Below, piece after piece: positions 14,973-24,176 of a stretch of 45,673 nucleotides of DNA. The position numbers and the translations under genes are program-made. Under the pieces are notes generated by a model. That model saw nothing but the letters and a program-made list of their open reading frames with translations, did no database searches and was not told the DNA's origin. How positions within the stretch are numbered: the first letter of the stretch is position 1; each line of letters begins with the position of its first letter. The DNA is from UBA8516 sp964434855. Its GTDB lineage: Archaea > Thermoproteota > Nitrososphaeria > Nitrososphaerales > Nitrosopumilaceae. Location of the stretch: NCBI GenBank assembly GCA_964434855.1, contig CAYSWR010000009.1, positions 1-45,673 of the forward strand. The letters run 5' to 3'.

Positions 14973-16420
14973 CCTTTTATAACACCTATAGGAACAAGCT
15001 TTGCAACTTTAGTAGCTATACCAAGTTCGTGAGAAACATTTGCAACCGCATCTACATCTTTGTATGCTTCAGGTGTTTCTTCCACAACTCCTTCTCTTGT
15101 AAGAGCTTTTATGAAAATTCCTTTGTCGCTAAGTGTTTTTTGTACTTGTACATCAGTATAGTTTCTGCGAGCTGCAGATCGTGACATTGTTCTTCCTGCA
15201 CCATGTGCAGTGGAACCAAAACTTAGATCAAGTGAATTTGGTTTACCTAAAAGAATCCAACTAGCTGTTCCCATTGAACCGGGAAGGAAAACAGGTTGTC
15301 CCATGTCTCTGTATTTTTGTGGTATTTCATCCCTACCTCCAGGAAATGCTCTAGTGGCACCTTTTCTATGAACCACAACAGATTTTAGTTGTCCGTCAAT
15401 TTTGTGCTTTTCTACCTTTGCGATATTATGTGCCACATCATAAACAAGTTTCATATCCAAATCAGATTCAGATTGTTTGAAAACGCGTTCAAATGCCTTT
15501 CTTGTCCAATGTGTAATCATCTGTCGGTTACTCCATGCAAAGTTTAGTGCAGTAAACATGGCTTTTCTATAAGACTCACCCTCCTCTGATGAATTTGGAA
15601 CACAGGCAAGTTCTCTATCTGCCAGAGTTATACCGTATTTGCTAAGCGCTTGTTCTGAAACTCTAAGATAATCGCTGCATATTTGGTGACCAAAACCTCT
15701 TGATCCGCAGTGAATCAAAACGGTCACTTGTCCTTCATTGTAGATTCCCATTCGTTTTGCTGCTTCCTTGTCATGTATTTCTGCAACTTTTTGTACTTCA
15801 AGAAAGTGATTTCCAGAACCAAGGCTTCCGAGTTGTGGTGCGCCACGTTTTCTAGCAGTTGCTGATACTTTGCCAGGATCAGCATTTTTCATTTGACCAT
15901 TTTCTTCACATACATCTGCATCGTCTTTAGATCCGTATCCATTGTCAACTGCCCATTGAACTCCTTTTACTAATACTTCATCAAGTTGTGAAAAACTTAG
16001 TTTTATTGCTCCTTTTGAACCAACGCCAGATGGAATGGAGCTGAAAAGATCGTTAACGAGATTTTTTAATTTTGGTCTAACATCATTTTCATTAAGATTT
16101 GTTCGTATTAATCTGACACCACAATTAATGTCATATCCCACACCACCAGGGCTGATCATTCCTTCTTCTGCATCCATAGCTGCTACTCCTCCTACAGGAA
16201 ATCCATATCCTTCATGTCCATCAGGTAAAACTACTACATGTTTTTGAACTCCTGGTAAAGTAGATACGTTGATTGCTTGAGTAATTGTTCTATCTATCAT
16301 CATTTTTTGCAATAGCCCTTCATCTGCATAAATTGTAATAGGAACTTTCATTCCACGATTTGAATCAGCATCTATTTGATAATGCATATTGCCGATTTTT
16401 TTGGGAACAAGTGATGCCAT
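14969..16420 (-). CDS. rtcB: tRNA-splicing ligase RtcB
   Basis: A 483-residue RtcB. Signature segments include LPDGHEGYGFPVGGVAAM, GGVGYDINCGVRLI with the manganese-binding Cys, GSLGSGNHFLEVQ, IHCGSRGFGHQ, VHRKGATRAFPG and a C-terminal HGAGRTMSRSAA with the guanylated His motif. It joins 2',3'-cyclic phosphate to 5'-OH RNA ends using GTP and is needed to join exons of intron-containing tRNAs, which are abundant in this window. A TTG at 16432 is an alternative start; I use the ATG at 16420, with ATTTAAAT about 31 bp upstream. Confidence 0.95.
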   Translation of the reverse strand: MASLVPKKIGNMHYQIDADSNRGMKVPITIYADEGLLQKMMIDRTITQAINVSTLPGVQKHVVVLPDGHEGYGFPVGGVAAMDAEEGMISPGGVGYDINCGVRLIRTNLNENDVRPKLKNLVNDLFSSIPSGVGSKGAIKLSFSQLDEVLVKGVQWAVDNGYGSKDDADVCEENGQMKNADPGKVSATARKRGAPQLGSLGSGNHFLEVQKVAEIHDKEAAKRMGIYNEGQVTVLIHCGSRGFGHQICSDYLRVSEQALSKYGITLADRELACVPNSSEEGESYRKAMFTALNFAWSNRQMITHWTRKAFERVFKQSESDLDMKLVYDVAHNIAKVEKHKIDGQLKSVVVHRKGATRAFPGGRDEIPQKYRDMGQPVFLPGSMGTASWILLGKPNSLDLSFGSTAHGAGRTMSRSAARRNYTDVQVQKTLSDKGIFIKALTREGVVEETPEAYKDVDAVANVSHELGIATKVAKLVPIGVIKG

Positions 16421-16495
16421 AATTAATACCAAAGTCTGTTCTTGACAATTTAAATCATAAGTAGGTTTATTTTCCTAATTCAGTTCAAATTCATT

Positions 16496-17857
16496 ATGCC
16501 TATTTTACCAATCGATGGGGGACGATATGGTACCAAAGAAATGCGTGAAATTTTTGATGACCAGAAGAAAATCCATTATCAACTTGAGTTAGAGGCAACT
16601 GCAGCAGAATCTCAATCTGAAATAGGCATAATTCCAAAAGCAGCAGCCCAAAACATAGCAAAAATGGCAAGATCTGGGAAGATCACTACAAAAAGAGTAA
16701 AGCAGCTTGAAGCAAAAAGTGATCATGATACTGTTGCTTTAGTGGAAGCATTAAGCGAGCTTTGTACCCCTAATGCAAAGCCCTGGATACACTATGGTCT
16801 GACAAGTAACGATTTGGTAGATACAAGTACTTCTATGCAAATCAAAGATGCACTTGCAATTATAGAACCAAAGGTTGCAAGACTGGCAATCATTTTAGCA
16901 AAGCTAGCAATGAAATTCAAGGATTTTCCAGCTGTAGGAAGAACTCATGGACAGCATGCAAGTATCATAGCATTTGGTTTAAAATTTGCAAATTGGGCTT
17001 TGGAAATGTCAAAACACATAGAGAGAATTGAACAGTGCAAAAAGAGAATTTTGATCTGCAAGACACTTGGTGTTGTTGGAACGGGATCCCTCATGGGATC
17101 AAAAGCATTAGATGTTCAAAAAAGAGTTGCAAAGAAACTTTCTCTATATCCTGCAGATGTTACTACACAGATTGTTCCACGAGAAGGATATGCAGAATAT
17201 GTGTTTTGTATCGCATTAATTGGTTCTACACTAGAAAAAATCGCAGTAGAAATAAGAAATCTTCAGAGAACAGAAATTGGTGAAGTTGCAGAACCTTTCA
17301 AAAAAGGTCAGATGGGAAGTAGTGCTGTTCCTGTAAAAAGAAATCCTGTAAAAAGTGAGCGTGTAACGTCACTTTCAAGGATGTTACGAAGCCAGATAAG
17401 CGTATCGTTTGAAAACATACCATTATGGCATGAGAGAGACTTGTCAAATTCTGCAAATGAAAGATTTACTCTTCCAACAAGTTCCATCTTGTTAGATGAG
17501 ATGCTAGAAGCAATGACAAAGATTCTTTCTGATCTTTATGTAAATAAGGACAAAATAAAGAAAAATCTAGGAATTACAAAAGGTCAAATTTTTGCAGAAT
17601 TTGTACTTGATGCATTAATTAAAAAAGGTGTGCCACGCTTTAACGCGTATAGAGACATACAGAGGGTGGCTTTTGCAGCTTCTGATTCAGAAATGGAGTT
17701 TTTACATGCTGTAAAAAATGACAAAGCAATATCAGCACACCTGACTGAAAAAGAAATAGAAAGAATTTTTGTTCCAGAAAATCATCTCGGAGCATCCAGT
17801 ACAATAATCAAAAATGTCTTCAACAAGGTAAACAAGACATGCTCTAAATTTACTTGA
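16496..17857 (+). CDS. purB: adenylosuccinate lyase
   Basis: A 453-residue member of the fumarase/aspartase superfamily with the PurB pattern: N-terminal GGRYGTKEMREIF, a KSDHDTVALVEAL stretch, HYGLTSNDLVDTS, TVGRTHGQHA-like GRTHGQHA, and the signature loop GSSAVPVKRNPVKSE. It splits SAICAR and adenylosuccinate to fumarate plus AICAR or AMP in purine synthesis. Its end overlaps the convergent PP-loop gene by 8 nt. The length is normal and the start ATG follows an AT-rich promoter with gtttatttt. Confidence 0.95.
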   Translation: MPILPIDGGRYGTKEMREIFDDQKKIHYQLELEATAAESQSEIGIIPKAAAQNIAKMARSGKITTKRVKQLEAKSDHDTVALVEALSELCTPNAKPWIHYGLTSNDLVDTSTSMQIKDALAIIEPKVARLAIILAKLAMKFKDFPAVGRTHGQHASIIAFGLKFANWALEMSKHIERIEQCKKRILICKTLGVVGTGSLMGSKALDVQKRVAKKLSLYPADVTTQIVPREGYAEYVFCIALIGSTLEKIAVEIRNLQRTEIGEVAEPFKKGQMGSSAVPVKRNPVKSERVTSLSRMLRSQISVSFENIPLWHERDLSNSANERFTLPTSSILLDEMLEAMTKILSDLYVNKDKIKKNLGITKGQIFAEFVLDALIKKGVPRFNAYRDIQRVAFAASDSEMEFLHAVKNDKAISAHLTEKEIERIFVPENHLGASSTIIKNVFNKVNKTCSKFT

Positions 17858-18605
17858 TTTTCATCAAGGCTTTGTGGATAAGAGAACCATACTGAAGAGC
17901 TTTTTTACGCTTGAGTGTAGCTTCTTTTGGAACTCCAATCTTTAAAGCAAGATCTCTAACAATGTGTTTTCGTATTAGATCATCAGGCCCATGTATTTTT
18001 TCTTCAATAGGAATTTTTTTTGCAAAGTTTACAAATTCTTTTGAAAGAAATGGTTGCATTATCTTAACACCAAATTCTGAAGCAATCGTGTTAACTGCCT
18101 TCATCATGTTGAGTTCATTTTCAATTTTTGATTCCATTAGATTCATAACACTTTCATTGCCATGTTTTATTGCATCTCTGTACGCATTATAGCCACAGAA
18201 AAGCTCGTCAATTCCATTTGCTGTGAGTACTTTATCAATACTGTTGTGCTTTGCGAGCTTAGATACAAAGTAAAACGCAATACAATTTTCATTCCATGAG
18301 AGATTATCTGTTTTTATTGTTTTTTTGATCTGTTCTGCTATTTCTGGAAATATTCTTGATGAAATTTTTTCGATTTTATGTTCGTAGCCAAACAAGTGAG
18401 ATATTTCCTTAGAAAATTGAATGTCATGAGAATCTGCAAATCCTATAGTCAATAGTGTCACATCGTATCCGAGATCAGTACAAAGCTTCGCTAAAAGTGA
18501 GCTGTCTACACCACCTGAAAAGGCAATACCTATTTTTTTGTCATCAAGCATTTTTTGAATTGATTCGTTCATCTTTTCGTATAGTCTGTCTTTAAGATCT
18601 GTCAA
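17850..18605 (-). CDS. asparagine synthetase C-terminal (PP-loop) domain protein
   Basis: A 251-residue ATP-pyrophosphatase-type protein. The PP-loop AFSGGVDSSLLAK lies near residue 30; LTANGIDELFCGY matches the asparagine synthetase catalytic segment, and a C-terminal RKHIVRDLALKIGVPKEATLKRKKALQYG fits the same domain. The N-terminal glutaminase half of AsnB (usually about 200 residues) is absent, so ammonia or another partner must supply nitrogen, or the substrate differs. Substrate unknown. Convergent with purB. Confidence 0.75.
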   Translation of the reverse strand: MTDLKDRLYEKMNESIQKMLDDKKIGIAFSGGVDSSLLAKLCTDLGYDVTLLTIGFADSHDIQFSKEISHLFGYEHKIEKISSRIFPEIAEQIKKTIKTDNLSWNENCIAFYFVSKLAKHNSIDKVLTANGIDELFCGYNAYRDAIKHGNESVMNLMESKIENELNMMKAVNTIASEFGVKIMQPFLSKEFVNFAKKIPIEEKIHGPDDLIRKHIVRDLALKIGVPKEATLKRKKALQYGSLIHKALMKIK

Positions 18606-18683
18606 TTCTATAGATTGTAAAAATCCGCCCTAAGTTAGTTGCGATGTTTTGATAGTTAAATAGAGGAATCGCCAAAAAGATTC

Positions 18684-18968
18684 ATGGGTTTAACCAAATT
18701 ATCAGATGAACAGATCAAAAAAGAATTAACAAATTTGCCTGGTTGGAGTCTAGTCAATGGGAAACTACACAAGGATTTTGTCTTCAAAGATTTTATCGAA
18801 GCATTTGGGTTCATGTGCACAGCTGCATTACACATAGAAAAGATGAATCACCATCCAGAATGGTCTAATGTGTACAACAAGATCAAAGTTGATTTAACAA
18901 CACATGATGCGGGCGGAATAACTCAAAATGATATCAATCTTGCAAGAACTCTAAACTCTTTGATATAG
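18684..18968 (+). CDS. pterin-4-alpha-carbinolamine dehydratase
   Basis: A 94-residue PCD: the family core appears as an LHIEKMNHHPEWSNVYNKIKVDL block containing the paired His-His-Pro-Glu-Trp motif, and a late THDAGGITQNDINLA block. PCD dehydrates 4a-hydroxy-tetrahydropterins and is often paired with pterin-dependent enzymes; some act as RNA- or DNA-binding cofactors. The next gene contains a 6-pyruvoyl-tetrahydropterin synthase domain, so the pair points to pterin metabolism. No hydroxylase is visible in the window. Confidence 0.88.
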   Translation: MGLTKLSDEQIKKELTNLPGWSLVNGKLHKDFVFKDFIEAFGFMCTAALHIEKMNHHPEWSNVYNKIKVDLTTHDAGGITQNDINLARTLNSLI

Positions 18969-19046
18969 ACAAGCATTCAGTAATCTCATTTTTTGATTTT
19001 TTTGCTGTACAGAATTTATATACAGAAGAATATCAAAAATTTTCAA

Positions 19047-19868
19047 ATGGCAAGTGGTTCAGCAATTTTGGATTCTGATTTTAGATACACAGATAGAAAG
19101 GGCAACCTTTTGAGAACAAGAACGGAGCTTTCAATCGCTGAGATGCTATCATTTTTGGATATAAAATATGAATACAATCACAAGTTAACTCTCAAAGACG
19201 GAAAGAATGTGGTAGTAGATTTTAAAACAGAAAAAGGGTTTATTGAAGTAATAGATGATGAAAAAGACATAACAAAATACAAGGAAATAAAACGAGAATT
19301 TCCTGAAACCAAGATTATTGCGATTGGTCATCCAAAGTTTACTGCACAAATAAAAGAATTGGAAGACGTTGTATTTTACAAAACAAGGGATGTTCAAACA
19401 GGATCTATTTTTATCGAAGATCCATCATTTGCATTTGATTATGCCCATATTCTTCCATTAGTTGAAAAGTGTTCAATACTTCATGGACATACATCTTCTG
19501 TGATGGTCGAGCTTGTTGGTGAGATGAAGAATAACATGTTGATAGATTTTAGTGAAGCAAAAAAAATCATCAAAGAAATCATTTCTATTCTTGATCACAA
19601 ATTTTTTATCAATAAAAAATATCTAATCAAAGAAGACAGTTTACATTACAAAATTGTGTTTGAAGGTCCAAAAGGTGTGTTTGATTTACAGGTTCCAAAA
19701 AATACAACGTACCTACTCGATGGTGAATCGACAGTAGAAAACCTATCCACCGAAATTATCAAGCTTCTTATTCCAAAAATGCCAGAAAACATAGAGGCAG
19801 TAGGAGTCTATATTTACGAAGGATACAACAAAGGAGCCCATATTCTATCACATATCTCCAAGTCTTAA
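19047..19868 (+). CDS. nuclease-like domain fused to PTPS/QueD-family domain
   Basis: A 273-residue fusion. Residues ~20-115 resemble a PD-(D/E)xK fold: RTRTELSIAEMLSFL helix with Glu, then VVVDF with Asp58 and FIEVID with Glu67; the usual catalytic Lys after Glu67 is replaced (EVI), so it is degenerate. Residues ~120-273 are a complete PTPS/QueD domain: zinc ligands His134, His146 and His148, catalytic Cys142, the Asp183-His184 pair and Glu258 near the end. It probably acts on dihydroneopterin triphosphate. A longer frame starts at 18993, but a TTTATATAC TATA box 27-28 bp before the ATG at 19047 favours this start. ValS follows after 3 bp. Confidence 0.72.
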   Translation: MASGSAILDSDFRYTDRKGNLLRTRTELSIAEMLSFLDIKYEYNHKLTLKDGKNVVVDFKTEKGFIEVIDDEKDITKYKEIKREFPETKIIAIGHPKFTAQIKELEDVVFYKTRDVQTGSIFIEDPSFAFDYAHILPLVEKCSILHGHTSSVMVELVGEMKNNMLIDFSEAKKIIKEIISILDHKFFINKKYLIKEDSLHYKIVFEGPKGVFDLQVPKNTTYLLDGESTVENLSTEIIKLLIPKMPENIEAVGVYIYEGYNKGAHILSHISKS

Positions 19869-19871
19869 GAT

Positions 19872-22187
19872 ATGGAACATAAGATCAATGATACTGCGTG
19901 GAACCCAGAGATTGAAAAACAGATTCTAAAACAGTGGAATGATGCGCATATTTATGATTTCAAACCTGAAGGTGATGTTTTTGTCATAGACACTCCGCCT
20001 CCCTATCCGTCAGGAAGGCCGTGGCACATAGGAGCAGCAGCGCATTATGCACAGATAGATATGATTGCAAGAACAGCAAGGATGTCTGGTAAAAACGTCC
20101 TTTTCCCAATAGGAATAGACAGAAATGGTTTACCCGTTGAGATGTACACTGAAAAAAAATACAACATTAGAATGCGCGAAACGGAACGTGGAGAATTCTT
20201 AAAGCTTTGTGCAACTGCGTTAGATGATCTAGAAGCAGAAATGATTCAGATAATGAGAAATCTTGGCCTTAGTGGAGATTTTTCAGAATATTATAGAACC
20301 GATTCTGAGGAATATAGAACACTTACACAGTCAACATTTATCGAACTTTGGAAAAAGGGTTTGATATATCTTGCAAATAGGCCAAACAATTACGACTGGG
20401 TTACAGGTACTACAATTGCAGATGCAGAAATAACCTATCAAGAAATTCCTACAAAATTAGTTCACATGAAATTCAAAATAAAAGATTCCGGAAGTTCACT
20501 AATAGTAGCAAGTACTAGGCCAGAGCTTTTGTGTGCATGTCAGACGATAATTGTAAATCCTGATGATAAAAGATATACTGAATTTGTTGGTAAAAAAACA
20601 ACAATTCCGTTAGTTAACAGAGAGGTAGAGATCAGGACACACCTCTCTGCAGAAAAAGAATTTGGTTCTGGTATTGTCATGGTATGTAGCTATGGTGACC
20701 AAAATGATGTTACGTTATTTAGGGAACTAAAATTGCAAGAAATCGTCGCCATTGGAAAAGATGGTCGTATGACTGATGTTGCTGGAGCATATACAGGACT
20801 AAAGGTAAAGCAGGCAAGAGAAAAGATAATCGAGGATTTGCAGAGTCAGGGTTTTGTTGAGAAGATAGAAAACATCAATCATCGTACACCTGTTTCTGAG
20901 AGAAGCAAAATCCCAATTGAGATTATACCTATGGAAGAATACTATGTAAAGCAAAAGGATTCTGTTGAGAAAATTAGGGAACTTGGTTCAAAGATCACCT
21001 TTCATCCCCCTATGCATAAACAGATTTTGATGAACTGGTTAGATTCAATTTCTATTGATTGGCCCATTTCAAGAAGAAGATACTATGGAACTGAAATCCC
21101 AATATGGTATTGCAAAAACTGCTCTGAGCCACATGTACCAGAACCGGGAAAATATTACATGCCCTGGAAGAACAAAAGTCCAATTACAAAATGTACAAAG
21201 TGTGGTGCAAATGAATTTGTTGGTGAAGAAAGAACTTTTGATACATGGATGGATTCAAGTGTATCACCACTTTTTGTTTCAAAGTATAAACGTGATAATG
21301 AATTTTTTAAAAAAACGTATCCTACAACGATAAGACCGCAGTCAAAAGACATCGTAAGAACTTGGTTATACTACACTCTTTTAAGATGTGAACAGCTAAC
21401 TGGCAAAGCTCCATGGTCTGAAGCATGGATAATGGGATACGGAGTTGATGAACACGGTACAAAGATGAGTAAAAGTAAAGGAAATGTGGTAGATCCCTTG
21501 CCAGTCATACAAAAATTTGGTGCTGATACTTTTAGATTCTGGAGTGCAGGTGAAGTTAATCTTGGGTACGATTTTAGATGTTCTGAACAAAAAATTGAAT
21601 CAACAAAAAAATTCCTCAGTAAACTGTGGAATGTTTCGAGATTTCTTTCTGGTTTTCCAGTTTTAAAGACAGGAAAACTAAGCCCTGCTGACAAATGGAT
21701 TCTTTCTGAGCTTGACAAGGTTGTTGTAGAATGTAAGAAAGGATACAGCGAATACAATTTTTTTATTCCCGCTACTGCTCTTAGAGAGTTTACTTGGAAT
21801 CTTTTTGCAGCACATTACATAGAAATGATAAAAGGTCGTGCGTACGGAACAGTATTTTCAGAAGAAGAGAAAGATGGTGCCATATACACACTTCACAAAG
21901 TTCTTTCTACCTTATTGCTTCTGCTTGCTCCAATAACCCCATTTATCACAGATTATCTATGGCAGAATCTCTATTCAGATAAAACCATACATAGAGAAAG
22001 ATTTCCAGAGAAAGGAAATTACGAAGACTGGACAGAATTCACAAAGGAAATAGTAGAATTCAATTCCAATGTGTGGAACAAGAAAAAGGAACTAGAACTA
22101 TCATTAAAAGATTCAGTTGATTTTGAAATTCCGTCAAACCTTTCACAGTTTGCAAAAGATCTGAAAGCTATGCACAACCTAAAATAG
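19872..22187 (+). CDS. valS: valyl-tRNA synthetase
   Basis: A class I synthetase of 771 residues. Its HIGH equivalent is RPWHIGAAAHYA near residue 50; the CP1 editing domain has GSGIVMVCSYGDQNDV; DWPISRRRYYGTEIPIWYC and FDTWMDSSVSP identify ValRS; a Zn knuckle CTKCGANEF is visible; and GTKMSKSKGNVVDP is the KMSKS loop. It charges tRNA-Val. It is shorter than bacterial ValRS because the C-terminal coiled-coil arm is missing, ending soon after the anticodon-binding helical domain. It is only 3 bp after the PTPS fusion gene and likely co-transcribed. Confidence 0.94.
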   Translation: MEHKINDTAWNPEIEKQILKQWNDAHIYDFKPEGDVFVIDTPPPYPSGRPWHIGAAAHYAQIDMIARTARMSGKNVLFPIGIDRNGLPVEMYTEKKYNIRMRETERGEFLKLCATALDDLEAEMIQIMRNLGLSGDFSEYYRTDSEEYRTLTQSTFIELWKKGLIYLANRPNNYDWVTGTTIADAEITYQEIPTKLVHMKFKIKDSGSSLIVASTRPELLCACQTIIVNPDDKRYTEFVGKKTTIPLVNREVEIRTHLSAEKEFGSGIVMVCSYGDQNDVTLFRELKLQEIVAIGKDGRMTDVAGAYTGLKVKQAREKIIEDLQSQGFVEKIENINHRTPVSERSKIPIEIIPMEEYYVKQKDSVEKIRELGSKITFHPPMHKQILMNWLDSISIDWPISRRRYYGTEIPIWYCKNCSEPHVPEPGKYYMPWKNKSPITKCTKCGANEFVGEERTFDTWMDSSVSPLFVSKYKRDNEFFKKTYPTTIRPQSKDIVRTWLYYTLLRCEQLTGKAPWSEAWIMGYGVDEHGTKMSKSKGNVVDPLPVIQKFGADTFRFWSAGEVNLGYDFRCSEQKIESTKKFLSKLWNVSRFLSGFPVLKTGKLSPADKWILSELDKVVVECKKGYSEYNFFIPATALREFTWNLFAAHYIEMIKGRAYGTVFSEEEKDGAIYTLHKVLSTLLLLLAPITPFITDYLWQNLYSDKTIHRERFPEKGNYEDWTEFTKEIVEFNSNVWNKKKELELSLKDSVDFEIPSNLSQFAKDLKAMHNLK

Positions 22188-22209
22188 TTATTTTACAATT
22201 ACCTAATCA

Positions 22210-23202
22210 TTGAAAGCTGTTGTTATCAGAAAACATGGCGGGCCAGAAGTTTTATCATTTGAAAACATACAAGAACCTAAACCAAAGAAGGGTCATGTAA
22301 TTGTAAAGGTAAATTATTGTGCAGTAAACCACTTGGACATTTGGGTTAGAAATGGTCTTCCAGGGAGAAAAGTTTCTTTTCCATACATTTTGGGTTGTGA
22401 TGTTTGTGGTACTTTGACTCATGACTTTGGAAATTTCAAGAAAGGAGAAAAAGTTGTCATATATCCTGCAATAAAAAGTGAAACTCCAAGAGTTTCATTT
22501 ACAATAATAGGAGGATTTGGAGAATACAAAGGAGGGTATGCAGAATTTATTCAAGTTCCTCAAGAAAACATAATTAAAAAACCAGATTGGTTCTCTGATG
22601 CAGAAGCTTCGGCGCTTAATGTGTCCTATCTTACTGCTTGGAATATGCTAGAAAGATCAAATTGTAAGAAAGATAATTCAATACTAATTTGGGGGGCAAA
22701 TAGTGGTGTAGGATCTGCAGCCATACTGTTAGCTAAAGCAAAAGGAATCAGTGTAATTACTGTAGTTTCAGATTCAAAAAAAGCTAGATTAGCAAGGAAA
22801 TTAGGTGCTGATTTCATCATAAACAGGAACAAATCAGATGTTATTACTGAGGTTCTCAGATATACTAAAAATGATGGGGTAGATGCGGTAATAGACCATG
22901 TAGGCGCAAAGACATGGCCTGTTAGTATTGACGTTCTAAAAGTAGGGGGTAGAATGCTTGCATGTGGTACTACAACAGGAACAGAAACAACAATAAACAT
23001 ACGTGCACTTTATAGTAAGGAAGCACAGATTATTGGAGCATATCTTGGTTCAAAATCACAGCTTGTTTCTCTTCACAGATTTATGAGACTAAAAAAGCTC
23101 AAACCAATAATTGATAGTATATTTAATTTGAAAGATGCAAAACAAGCACATAAGAAAATGGAATCTAGTAATCAGTTTGGCAAGATCATTCTAAAAATTT
23201 AG
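22210..23202 (+). CDS. medium-chain dehydrogenase/reductase, quinone oxidoreductase-like
   Basis: A 330-residue MDR protein: MKAVVIRKHGGPEVL start, GCDVCGTL, the Rossmann stretch IWGANSGVGSAAILLAK that binds NAD(P), and a C-terminal GRMLACGTTTG. The structural zinc cysteine lobe is absent and the catalytic zinc site appears partly degenerate, which suggests a zinc-free reductase rather than an alcohol dehydrogenase. Substrate unknown. It starts at TTG. Its stop interlocks by 4 nt with the convergent Cys/His-rich small protein. Confidence 0.82.
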   Translation: MKAVVIRKHGGPEVLSFENIQEPKPKKGHVIVKVNYCAVNHLDIWVRNGLPGRKVSFPYILGCDVCGTLTHDFGNFKKGEKVVIYPAIKSETPRVSFTIIGGFGEYKGGYAEFIQVPQENIIKKPDWFSDAEASALNVSYLTAWNMLERSNCKKDNSILIWGANSGVGSAAILLAKAKGISVITVVSDSKKARLARKLGADFIINRNKSDVITEVLRYTKNDGVDAVIDHVGAKTWPVSIDVLKVGGRMLACGTTTGTETTINIRALYSKEAQIIGAYLGSKSQLVSLHRFMRLKKLKPIIDSIFNLKDAKQAHKKMESSNQFGKIILKI

Positions 23203-23435
23203 TTAACAAAATGTGTGCAATTACAATTTAGTATAAGACAGGTTTCTTGAGATCTAACATGTTCATCCATTGAATGTTTACATTTGATATTTTTGCAGAT
23301 GCGACGCAATAGTTCTCTTTGCACTATTGTTTGAGCTATTTCATTTGCACTTTCTTTTGAATAACTTTTTTTGTCTATGTAATAATGTACAATTCTGTTG
23401 TAGAGTGCGTTTGGATCAAATTTTTGTCCCAACAT
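23199..23435 (-). CDS. small Cys/His-rich protein, unknown function
   Basis: Seventy-eight residues from the ATG at 23435 (an ATG three codons earlier, at 23444, is also possible). The first half is helical; the second half holds a possible metal site: CKNIKCKHSMDEH followed by CLILNCNCTHF, with five Cys and three His in 33 residues. Zinc binding is inferred. The TAA stop shares 4 nt with the TAG of the convergent oxidoreductase gene. The function is not recognised. Confidence 0.6.
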   Translation of the reverse strand: MLGQKFDPNALYNRIVHYYIDKKSYSKESANEIAQTIVQRELLRRICKNIKCKHSMDEHVRSQETCLILNCNCTHFVN

Positions 23436-23458
23436 AATAATCACAAAAAAGAAGGAAT

Positions 23459-24061
23459 CTATGTTGGCGGCATAGATTCCGATTCCTGCTCGGAAACAGT
23501 CTTCTTTGGAATCTTGTAGTCTTCGTGTAGTACCATTCCGCTAAACAGTCCCATTATTGATCCATAAAGTATGTGCAACATTAGTGCACCCCACATGATC
23601 AGATTGATGTTTTCTTTCATTACAGTTGCTGCCATTCTTTCTTGGGCTGTTACTACGGACTGGCTTCCATCAATTATTGTGGAGTCAATTGTTGGTATCA
23701 TGAGAAACAGTGTGATTGGCATGAAAAATATCACGTATACCTCAAGACCAGTGACACCACCAGCAAAGATGCCTTTCCATATGCTTGTCAGATTAAGCAC
23801 TCTATGTAGTGTAGAACAGACACAAAACACAGCACCGATGGTTGCAGCAGTGAGCATGTGAGCCATAAAACCAAACACAATTGCGGGCATGCCATCCAAT
23901 CCAACTGCAATGCCTAACATCTGGTAGAATGTTCCTGGTGCAACGTTTAGCTGTGAGTCTATTCCAAACAACGACACAAAGAGGGCAAATCCTCCAACTA
24001 GCCCTGCTACGGTTCCAACCTTTGCTTTTCCGTAAATCTCTTGACGAGAGATTAACTTCAT
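23459..24061 (-). CDS. multi-pass membrane protein, unknown function
   Basis: A 200-residue membrane protein with about four or five hydrophobic segments (around 17-35, 45-80, 95-120 and 150-175) and a soluble C-terminal tail. No transport or catalytic motif is recognised. The gene is monocistronic-looking, beginning at ATG, with the Cys/His-rich protein 23 bp downstream on the same strand, so those two may be co-transcribed. The family is probably lineage-specific. Confidence 0.6.
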   Translation of the reverse strand: MKLISRQEIYGKAKVGTVAGLVGGFALFVSLFGIDSQLNVAPGTFYQMLGIAVGLDGMPAIVFGFMAHMLTAATIGAVFCVCSTLHRVLNLTSIWKGIFAGGVTGLEVYVIFFMPITLFLMIPTIDSTIIDGSQSVVTAQERMAATVMKENINLIMWGALMLHILYGSIMGLFSGMVLHEDYKIPKKTVSEQESESMPPT

Positions 24062-24176
24062 ATACTATAATGGGCTTCAAAATATTTTAATCTAGTGGGT
24101 TATTTTATGCTTTGAGTATAAAGAAAATTAGAATAAGCATAATATTTAGACCATTTAGATGATTTTTATGTAAGAA

